Source: CF-118 sp035689345
GTDB taxonomy: Bacteria; Chloroflexota; Dormibacteria; Dormibacterales; Dormibacteraceae
Assembly (NCBI GenBank): GCA_035689345.1
Contig: DASSLR010000041.1
Coordinates: 1 to 10,457, forward strand
Length of the DNA: 10,457 nucleotides
Direction of reading: 5' to 3'
Shown here piece after piece: positions 1 through 4,671 of the stretch (position 1 is the stretch's first letter; each line of letters begins with the position of its first letter). Position numbers and translations under genes: made by a program. The notes under the pieces are model-generated. The model was not told where the DNA came from and ran no database searches. It saw nothing but the letters and a program-made list of their open reading frames with translations.

Positions 1-1330
1 ACTCGGCCGAGCGACTGTAGAGGTGCGAGTTGAAGCGCTCGTCGTTCTCCCGGCCGTAAGACGCGACGAATTTCGCGAGCTCGTCGCGCGCGGCTGACTC
101 GAGACCGCGTGTTTGATGCAGCACGCGCGTCGCGCTCGACATCACCAACGACCGTGTCACCTTCACGGCCTCATCGAGCGAGTTGGTGATCTCGGCGACC
201 TCGGGCATGTCGATCTTGCGCAGGATCGCGACGGCGCGGTCACGCTCCGCGCGGATCGGCGCCTGGAACGCTTCCCACGCCAGGTCCCGGGCCGCCTCGA
301 CCGCCTCCTTGTCCGCCGCCTCCCAACCCTCGATCTGGGACTCGGACGCGACGCCGAACTCGATGATCCAGTCGCGCATGCGCGCTATGCAGTCGTACTC
401 GTTCTCGAACTGCAGCCGCTCCTTCGACTTGTAGCGCTCGTGGCTGCCACTCGTCGAGTGGCCCTGAGGCTGCGTCATCTCCGTTACGTGAATCAGCGCG
501 GGCTTGTGCTCGCGGCGAATCTTGTCGACGGCGTTCGCGTACGTCTCGATCAGCGAGGGATAGTCCCATCCGCGCACGACGTAGATGTCGATCCCGGGCC
601 GATCGTCGGGCATGAAGCCGCGAAGCACGTCGGAGATCGATGCCTTAGTCGTCTCTTGCGTGATCGGCACCGAGATGCCGTACCCGTCATCCCAGACCGA
701 CATCGCGACCGGCACCTGCAGCACTCCGATGGCGTTGATGGACTCCCAGAAGAGGCCTTCACTCGTGGCGGCGTCGCCGATCGTGCCGAACGCGACCTCG
801 TTGCCGTTGACCGAAAAGCCGTCGGCAGAGTCTTTGAGCTGCGCATTCTGGCGGTAGAGCTTCGAGGCATAGCCGAGCCCAACCAGGCGCGGCATCCATC
901 CGGCGACGTTCGACACGTCCGCCGAGGAGTTGGGCGTGTCGACGGAGCGCGTGAACGCGCCCGAGGCATCGAGAAAGCGCGTGGCGAAGTGGTTGCCCAT
1001 CTGCCGTCCACCGGAGGCGGGCTCGCGTTCGAGGTCCGCGTTGCCGTACAGCTGCGCGAAGAACTCGCGCACGTTCGACATGCCCGTCGCCCACATGAAC
1101 GTCTGGTCGCGGTAGTAACCGGCGCGCCAGTCACCGGGCCGAAAGGCCCTCGCCATCGCGATGTTGGCGATCTCTTTGCCGTCGCCGAAGATGCCGAAGG
1201 TCGCATTGCCGCGCAGCACCTCCGCGCGCCCGATGACGCTGGCGCGCCTGCTGCTGTAAGCGAGGCGATAGTCGGCGACGACTCTTTCGGCGGAAAGGGG
1301 CAACTTCGAGTTCGGCAGCGTCTTCGCCAG
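1..1330 (-). CDS. 2-oxoacid dehydrogenase E1, alpha part (probable fused alpha/beta E1), 3' end outside window
   Basis: Thiamine-diphosphate E1 that would decarboxylate a 2-oxoacid (branched-chain 2-oxoacid or pyruvate) and pass the acyl group to a lipoyl E2 in the cytoplasm. About 443 residues are visible. After the opening segment come ADYRLAY and GYYRDQTFMWA, then GRQMGNHFATR, the ThDP/Mg loop GDAATSEG (about residues 185-192), WDDGYGISVP and the phosphorylation-loop-like GHSTSGSHERYKS. The WDD form in place of the common NN and the long tail after the alpha domain match the single-chain alpha/beta E1 proteins best known from Bacteroidota; the beta half would lie beyond position 1. The frame opens after an in-frame TAG at 1379-1381 and has no ATG or GTG before the conserved region. 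Candidate starts are CTG 1330 (GGAGGG 7 nt upstream), CTG 1318 and TTG 1303. The gene follows the XRE-TPR regulator on the same strand with a gap of about 80 nt and no obvious terminator between, so co-transcription is possible. The substrate cannot be decided from sequence alone. Confidence 0.85.
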   Translation of the reverse strand, partial: MAKTLPNSKLPLSAERVVADYRLAYSSRRASVIGRAEVLRGNATFGIFGDGKEIANIAMARAFRPGDWRAGYYRDQTFMWATGMSNVREFFAQLYGNADLEREPASGGRQMGNHFATRFLDASGAFTRSVDTPNSSADVSNVAGWMPRLVGLGYASKLYRQNAQLKDSADGFSVNGNEVAFGTIGDAATSEGLFWESINAIGVLQVPVAMSVWDDGYGISVPITQETTKASISDVLRGFMPDDRPGIDIYVVRGWDYPSLIETYANAVDKIRREHKPALIHVTEMTQPQGHSTSGSHERYKSKERLQFENEYDCIARMRDWIIEFGVASESQIEGWEAADKEAVEAARDLAWEAFQAPIRAERDRAVAILRKIDMPEVAEITNSLDEAVKVTRSLVMSSATRVLHQTRGLESAARDELAKFVASYGRENDERFNSHLYSRSAE

Positions 1331-1412
1331 TCGATGTCCCTCCGCGGTTTTGCTCGGGAGCTCCGGCCCCCGCCAGACCTACAGTACTAGAAGAAACGCC
1401 GGGCTAAGCCGT

Positions 1413-2819
1413 TCAGGCGAGGGAGGCGCTGTCCGCCGTCTGCTCGCCGTCCCGCTGCAGGAGGCCCGGCCGGCTGGCCGCGAAAGCCTTCTTCATGTGC
1501 ACGTAGGCCTGCTCCATGTCGCCGCGCCGCTCGAGCACCTCGGCGTAGATCCCGTGGCAGCGCAGGAGGCGCTCGTCCAGATCGAGCCTGGCGAGCTCCG
1601 CGAACGCGATGTTGAACTCGCGGTCGGCGCCGGCGTTGTCGCCCTCCTTGTCGGCCACGAGCCCCAGCCAGATGTGCGCCTCGGCCACGTTCGCCGACTC
1701 CTCCAACCGGGTGGCGAGGTCGAGCGCCTGCTCCGCCAGCTCGCGGGCGTTGGCCATGAACCCCTCCTGGAGGCTCAGCTCGCACAGGCTGAGCAGGACG
1801 TTGCTGCGCCCGATCTCCAGCTCGGTCTCCTCGAACAGCCCAAGCGAGCGGTCGAGGTGCTCGCGCGCCCGGGCTCGATCGCCGCGCGCCAGCATGATGA
1901 GGCCCAGGTTGTTCTCGGCCCGGGCCAGCGACAGGCGGTCGCGCAGCACCTCGAGCAGGGCGATGGACCGGTTGGCGAAGCGCGCCGCCGCATCGACCTG
2001 CCCCGACTCGCGATAGGCATCGCTCAGCCCGCTGTACATCAGGGCCAGGCGGCGAAGGTCGTAGAGAGAGCCCGCCGCGTCGATCGCTTCCTGGTAGGTG
2101 GCGATCGCCAGGTCCCACTCCTTGTTCGCCAGGCGCACGGTCGCCAGGACCGCGAGCAGGCGGGCCTCGGTTGGCTGTGGCCCGGGCTTGAAGCGGCGGC
2201 AGAGGTCGAGCGCCCGCTCGGCAAGCTCGATGGCGCGTGGACGCTGGGTCAGGTAGGCCAGCGAGGCCTCCGCGCCGAGGCACTCGGCGAGCATGAGCTG
2301 GTCGTCGATCGCCTCGAAGTGGGCGTGCGCCGCGGCCAGCAGGTCGCCGGCCTCGTCCGCCTGGCCGAGATTCAGCAGGGCTTGCGCCAGGAAGTACCTG
2401 ATCCGGCCCTGGCGATGCGCTGAGTTGGTGCCCTCCAGCAGCTGCTTGCCGAGCGCGGCGGCGTCGGCAAACCGGCCGGCCGCGCAAAGCGTCTCCAGGC
2501 GCAGCAGCCCGGTGTGCGCTTCGTCGGTCGCTCCGCCGGGGTCCGCCAGGAAATACTCGACGGGCTTGCCGGTGCGGCGCGCGATGTGCTCGAGCGTCGG
2601 CATGGAAGGGCGTGTGCGCCCGGTCTCGATGAGGTAGATGGCCGGAGCCGTCACGTGGCCCTTGCCCAGCTGCGCGAGGCTCAGGCCGGCTTCCAGACGA
2701 GCCTGCTTGACCGCCCCTGCCTTGAGGTTTACGCCAGGCAGGCGCCGGCGGCCGGTCGGGCGTGTTTCCACCGGCTGGCTGGGCGTACCCCGACTCCGGC
2801 CTTTGCCGGTTTCGAACAC
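1413..2819 (-). CDS. XRE-family HTH regulator with TPR-like C-terminal domain (RRNPP-like architecture)
   Basis: A 468-residue predicted cytoplasmic transcription regulator. Residues about 31-91 form an XRE/Cro-type helix-turn-helix (LSLAQLGKG, then the recognition-helix region APAIYLIETGRTRPS, then TLEHIARRTGKPVEYFL). Residues about 100-445 are alpha-helical repeats of TPR type, for example ARAENNLGLIMLARGDRARA and AEAHIWLGLVADKEGDNAGA, with alternating Leu/Ala and Gly at repeat turns. No signal peptide or membrane segment is seen. The start is GTG 2819, the first possible start after an in-frame TAA at 2829-2831. There is no clear Shine-Dalgarno, and the first 30 residues are basic and low in complexity, so GTG 2771 is an alternative. 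HTH plus TPR is the layout of peptide-sensing RRNPP regulators (Rap, PlcR, NprR, Rgg), but it also occurs in regulators with no known peptide. The gene lies 71 nt downstream of a small secreted-peptide ORF in the same direction, which favours the signalling reading. Target genes are unknown; the peptide gene, itself or the downstream E1 are candidates. Confidence 0.85.
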   Translation of the reverse strand: MFETGKGRSRGTPSQPVETRPTGRRRLPGVNLKAGAVKQARLEAGLSLAQLGKGHVTAPAIYLIETGRTRPSMPTLEHIARRTGKPVEYFLADPGGATDEAHTGLLRLETLCAAGRFADAAALGKQLLEGTNSAHRQGRIRYFLAQALLNLGQADEAGDLLAAAHAHFEAIDDQLMLAECLGAEASLAYLTQRPRAIELAERALDLCRRFKPGPQPTEARLLAVLATVRLANKEWDLAIATYQEAIDAAGSLYDLRRLALMYSGLSDAYRESGQVDAAARFANRSIALLEVLRDRLSLARAENNLGLIMLARGDRARAREHLDRSLGLFEETELEIGRSNVLLSLCELSLQEGFMANARELAEQALDLATRLEESANVAEAHIWLGLVADKEGDNAGADREFNIAFAELARLDLDERLLRCHGIYAEVLERRGDMEQAYVHMKKAFAASRPGLLQRDGEQTADSASLA

Positions 2820-2828
2820 GCGGCCAGC

Positions 2829-2846
2829 TTAGCGCAAATCGCTTAA
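2829..2846. repeat. Imperfect palindrome at the 5' end of the XRE regulator gene
   Basis: On the plus strand, AGCG-CAAAT-CGCT gives perfect 4-bp arms, and the flanks TT and TAA make it TTAGCG...CGCTTAA with one extra base. It ends 9 nt before the GTG start of the XRE gene in an otherwise GC-rich stretch. An autoregulatory operator is possible, but the short arms make chance a real alternative. Confidence 0.3.
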
Positions 2847-2852
2847 TGACGC

Positions 2853-2871
2853 CAGCGCCTCGCGCGCGCTG
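2853..2871 (-). repeat. Hairpin between peptide ORF and regulator gene
   Basis: CAGCGC and GCGCTG form a perfect 6-bp stem around a 7-nt loop in the gap between the small ORF and the XRE gene. There is no T-run after it on the minus strand, so it is not a standard terminator. It could lower read-through or stabilise the upstream transcript, giving more peptide than regulator message. Confidence 0.35.
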
Positions 2872-2890
2872 TTTGAAACGATCTTTTCGG

Positions 2891-3013
2891 CTAGGAGAAG
2901 CAGCAGGGCGGTGACCCGCCTGCGGGTGCCGCACCCACCTGCACGGCCATCAGCACCATCGCCGCCATCGTCAGGATCGTCGCGAGCAGCAGACTGAACC
3001 CGAACTTGCGCAT
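2891..3013 (-). CDS. 40-residue secreted/membrane micropeptide ending PPCCFS, candidate signalling peptide
   Basis: An ORF of 40 codons with an ATG start and TAG stop. The N-terminus MRK is basic, followed by a hydrophobic core of about 22 residues (FGFSLLLATIL, then a Met/Ala/Val-rich part), then GAAPA and the tail GGSPPCCFS. This is the shape of a signal peptide with an Ala-x-Ala-like cleavage zone (AAPA) releasing a roughly 9-residue product with two adjacent cysteines; an uncleaved single-span membrane peptide is the alternative. Coding is supported by an unusually complete Shine-Dalgarno (GGGAGGTGATC at 3029-3019), with GGAGG 10 nt from the ATG. The next gene in the same direction is the XRE-TPR regulator, so the pair resembles a propeptide with its intracellular receptor. 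I recognise no family for it. The function is inference, but that it is a translated gene is fairly well supported. Confidence 0.65.
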   Translation of the reverse strand: MRKFGFSLLLATILTMAAMVLMAVQVGAAPAGGSPPCCFS

Positions 3014-3018
3014 ACCTC

Positions 3019-3029
3019 GATCACCTCCC
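3019..3029 (-). promoter_or_regulatory. Extended Shine-Dalgarno of the micropeptide gene
   Basis: On the minus strand this reads GGGAGGTGATC, almost a full complement of the conserved 16S 3' end (GATCACCTCC). GGAGG lies 10 nt from the ATG at 3013. It is far stronger than anything visible before the neighbouring regulator, implying high translation of the small peptide. Confidence 0.75.
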
Positions 3030-3065
3030 TGTCGGCGCGGCCGGCACCGGCGGCGTTAAGGCTAT

Positions 3066-3086
3066 GCTTTACGGCTTCATAAAGCC
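3066..3086. repeat. Two overlapping inverted repeats upstream of the micropeptide
   Basis: GCTTTA (3066-3071) and TAAAGC (3080-3085) form 6-bp arms around 8 nt. Within the same bases, GGCTT (3073-3077) and AAGCC (3082-3086) form 5-bp arms around CATA. The two hairpins are mutually exclusive in RNA. As DNA, the site overlaps a possible -10 element (3076-3081) and could be a regulator operator. Confidence 0.4.
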
Positions 3087-3105
3087 AGAGCACGTTTGGC
3101 GGCAA
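3076..3105 (-). promoter_or_regulatory. Candidate promoter for micropeptide-regulator unit
   Basis: On the minus strand TTGCCG (3105-3100) and TATGAA (3081-3076) are separated by 18 nt, each matching 4 of 6 bases of the sigma70-type consensus. This would start a transcript about 55 nt before the micropeptide ATG. In GC-rich DNA such matches are weak evidence; the overlap with the inverted repeats adds some support. Confidence 0.3.
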
Positions 3106-3132
3106 GCAGCAAATGACGGCTTGCTTCCCGCC
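3098..3132. repeat. 11-bp imperfect inverted repeat between leuA end and micropeptide
   Basis: GGCGGCAAGCA (3098-3108) pairs with TGCTTCCCGCC (3122-3132) with one mismatch, around a 13-nt loop. It has no T-run on either side. It may be part of a leuA 3' structure or of the 5' region of the micropeptide transcript. Confidence 0.4.
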
Positions 3133-3143
3133 TTACGGTCAGG

Positions 3144-3160
3144 CCGGCGCGCAGCGCCGG
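3144..3160 (-). terminator. Hairpin directly after leuA stop, possible terminator without T-tract
   Basis: CCGGCGC and GCGCCGG form a perfect 7-bp stem with a 3-nt loop, starting 6 nt past the leuA TAG. The minus strand continues CCTGACC, so there is no U-tract. GC-only hairpins of this sort are common ends in high-GC genomes; it may also just protect the 3' end. Confidence 0.4.
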
Positions 3161-3166
3161 GTGTGG

Positions 3167-4429
3167 CTAGCCGAAGATCAGGTGGCGGAGCGCGTCGGCG
3201 ACGTGGTTGTCGTCGTCGCCAGCGGGTGCGGCCGGCCGCGTGTCAAGCGAGGCCACAATCGTCTGCAGGTCTTCGTCGGTGACCTCTTTCTTGGTGCCCG
3301 CGAGCTCCTGGAAGCGGTCCCAGGCTGAGTCTTCGGTGGCGTGGGTCGTCTTCAGGCCCAGCTTGGCCAGCCGGTGGCGGAAGGCGCCGCGGCTGGAGCG
3401 GGCCGTCAGCACCAGGCGCGACTCGGCCAGGCCGACGTCCTCGGGCCGCATGATCTCGTAGCTCGCGCGGTCTTTGAGCTGGCCCTCCTGCTGCATGGCC
3501 GCGGCGTGGGCGAAGGCGTTGGCCCCGACCACGGCCTTGTTCGGCTGCACCGGCGTGCCCGTCAGCTCCGCGACCAGGCGCGAAGTGCGGACGATCTCGG
3601 TCGTGTTGATGCCGGTCTCGAAGCCCAGCCTCGCCCGGCGCACGCGCAGGAGCATCACGATCTCCTCGAGCGACGTATTGCCGGCGCGCTCACCGATGCC
3701 GTTGACCGTGCACTCGACGCGACGCGCCCCGGCCATGATCCCGGCCTTGGCGTTGGCGGTCGCGAGGCCGAGGTCGTTGTGGCAGTGGACGGAGAAGAGC
3801 ACGCGCTCGGCGCCCCGGGCGCGGCCGATGACCTGCTCCACGATCTCGCCGAACTCGGTCGGCACGCAGTAGCCGGTCGAGTCGGCGATGTTCACCACGT
3901 TGGCCCCGAGGGCGATCATCGTCTCCACCGACTCGATCAGGTAGTCGAGCTCGGCGCGACCGGCGTCCTCGGCCGAGTACTGCACGTTCTCGCAAAGCGA
4001 GCGCGCATAGGCGATGGCCTCGGCGCCCCTCTTCAGGACCTCCTCGCGCGTCATCCCGAGCTTGCGCTCGATGTGGAGGTCGGAGACCGGGACGACGACG
4101 TGGATCTGTGGCGACTCGGCGTCCCTGATCGCCCGCCACACCGTGTCGATCTCGTCGCGGTCGGCGCGGGCCAGCGCGGTCACTCCGACCGTGCGCACCT
4201 CGCGGGCGATGCGCCGGCAAGCGTCGAACTCGCCTGCCGAATTGCTGGGGTACCCGGCTTCGATCACGTCGACCCCGAGCTTCTCGAGCTGCCGCGCGAT
4301 GCGCAGCTTCGAGGTCGCGTTGAGGTGAAAGCCGGGCGACTGCTCTCCGTCGCGCAGGGTCGTGTCGAGAATGAAGACGCGATTGGACGCGGCGCGCTGG
4401 TTGCCGTCTTGACTTTCTTTCGCGTTCAT
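3167..4429 (-). CDS. leuA: 2-isopropylmalate synthase family protein, short form without regulatory domain
   Basis: Predicted first committed step of leucine synthesis: 2-oxoisovalerate + acetyl-CoA to 2-isopropylmalate. The DRE-TIM metallolyase domain spans about residues 15-285, with DTTLRDGEQSPG (D22-G33), the metal-binding pair HCHND (H215, H217) and TVNGIGERAGN. The protein is 420 residues against about 520 for E. coli LeuA and stops where the leucine-binding LeuA dimer domain would begin, so classical feedback inhibition is probably absent. The linker motif usually read as FAHSSGIHQDG is here FAHAAAMQQEG (from F306), so the second His is replaced by Gln313. The downstream KDRASYEIMRPEDVG is typical of LeuA. 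AAGGAG lies 5 nt before the ATG. The gene sits behind a leader-peptide attenuator and divergently from leuCD, which supports the leucine role. A related Claisen-type synthase (citramalate or other 2-alkylmalate) is the alternative given the altered motif. Confidence 0.88.
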   Translation of the reverse strand: MNAKESQDGNQRAASNRVFILDTTLRDGEQSPGFHLNATSKLRIARQLEKLGVDVIEAGYPSNSAGEFDACRRIAREVRTVGVTALARADRDEIDTVWRAIRDAESPQIHVVVPVSDLHIERKLGMTREEVLKRGAEAIAYARSLCENVQYSAEDAGRAELDYLIESVETMIALGANVVNIADSTGYCVPTEFGEIVEQVIGRARGAERVLFSVHCHNDLGLATANAKAGIMAGARRVECTVNGIGERAGNTSLEEIVMLLRVRRARLGFETGINTTEIVRTSRLVAELTGTPVQPNKAVVGANAFAHAAAMQQEGQLKDRASYEIMRPEDVGLAESRLVLTARSSRGAFRHRLAKLGLKTTHATEDSAWDRFQELAGTKKEVTDEDLQTIVASLDTRPAAPAGDDDNHVADALRHLIFG

Positions 4430-4434
4430 CTCGA

Positions 4435-4440
4435 CTCCTT
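4435..4440 (-). promoter_or_regulatory. Shine-Dalgarno of leuA
   Basis: AAGGAG on the minus strand, 5 nt before the ATG at 4429, confirms that start. It lies just past the attenuator T-rich stretch, so it is reached only by transcripts that escape termination. Confidence 0.75.
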
Positions 4441-4452
4441 CCTGGAAACAAG

Positions 4453-4481
4453 AAAGCCCCCGCCTCGAGGGCGGGGGCTTT
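4453..4481 (-). terminator. Attenuator terminator upstream of leuA
   Basis: AAAGCCCCCGCC (4453-4464) and GGCGGGGGCTTT (4470-4481) form a perfect 12-bp stem with loop TCGAG. On the minus strand the hairpin is followed by a T-rich stretch (CTTGTTT, after the TTT that ends the stem). It stands 23 nt before the leuA ATG and after the leader-peptide stop. A terminator between a leader peptide and its structural gene is the layout of amino-acid attenuation. The stem is symmetric, but the plus-strand side runs into GCGATC, so it would be a poor terminator in that direction. Confidence 0.88.
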
Positions 4482-4502
4482 GCGATCTCTCAGCTAGTGG
4501 CT

Positions 4503-4589
4503 TCAGGTCGCGCGCGCCCCCGCCCTGGCAATGCCAAGGAGGCCGAGGAGGCCCGAAATAAGTACCAGCGAGCGCGCGGACGAGGTCAT
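4503..4589 (-). CDS. leuA leader peptide (branched-chain attenuation)
   Basis: A 28-codon ORF (ATG to TGA) ending 22 nt before the terminator stem. Nine of 28 residues are Leu, Val or Ile: the run LVLI at residues 8-11, LL at 14-15, LL at 17-18 and Ile20. Several use codons that should be rare in so GC-rich a genome (GTA, CTT, ATT), which would strengthen ribosome stalling when the charged tRNAs are short. There is no Shine-Dalgarno before the ATG, and a candidate extended -10 box lies only 10 nt upstream, so the message may be nearly leaderless, as reported for leader peptides in corynebacteria. The segment just after Ile20 is the antiterminator arm, as attenuation requires. No homolog name is known to me. 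Confidence 0.8.
   Translation of the reverse strand: MTSSARSLVLISGLLGLLGIARAGARAT
4516..4525 (-). promoter_or_regulatory. Antiterminator arm inside the leader-peptide coding region
   Basis: On the minus strand this reads GGGCGGGGGC (leader codons 22-25). Its last nine bases, GGCGGGGGC, are identical to the terminator's 3' arm and complementary to the terminator's 5' arm (GCCCCCGCC at 4478-4470). A ribosome stalled on the upstream Leu/Val/Ile codons would leave it free to capture the 5' arm and prevent the terminator. A ribosome reaching the stop codon would cover it. Confidence 0.75.
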
Positions 4590-4599
4590 TTCTGTCGGG

Positions 4600-4608
4600 A
4601 GAATACCA
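4600..4608 (-). promoter_or_regulatory. Candidate extended -10 promoter of the leader peptide-leuA transcript
   Basis: The minus strand reads TGGTATTCT, which fits the extended -10 form TGnTAnnnT. No good -35 is seen at 16-18 nt. Initiation about 7 nt downstream would fall at A4595 or A4593, giving a 5' UTR of only 4-6 nt before the leader ATG at 4589. Confidence 0.45.
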
Positions 4609-4671
4609 GCCCGCGCCCGCCGGTGCTTGTCATTGGCCTACAAAATCGGCCGGGTTCGTGACGGTAGAGTG

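Noticed and set aside
113..1390. Plus-strand 425-codon open frame
   Set aside because: It is antisense to the E1 gene, Arg/His/Leu-rich with no recognisable motif; a GC-driven shadow frame.
2891..2934. Longer minus-strand frame starting at 2934 and covering the XRE gene
   Set aside because: It is out of frame with the HTH-TPR protein, Arg/Pro/Gly-rich, and a high-GC alternative frame.
3014..3160. Known riboswitch (c-di-GMP, TPP, cobalamin, T-box) upstream of the micropeptide or leuA
   Set aside because: I could not find the conserved core sequences of these classes; only simple hairpins are visible.
3064..3282. Small plus-strand ORF of 72 codons
   Set aside because: No Shine-Dalgarno; it runs antisense into the leuA 3' end and becomes Arg/Gly-rich there.
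3341..4561. Plus-strand 406-codon open frame over leuA
   Set aside because: It is the complement of a clear LeuA gene and shows no family motif; its composition is typical of an antisense shadow.
4531..4671. Upstream extension of leuC to ATG 4531
   Set aside because: The extra 47 residues are not family-like, run antisense to the leuA leader, and would shift the cluster cysteines from the usual 347/407/410.
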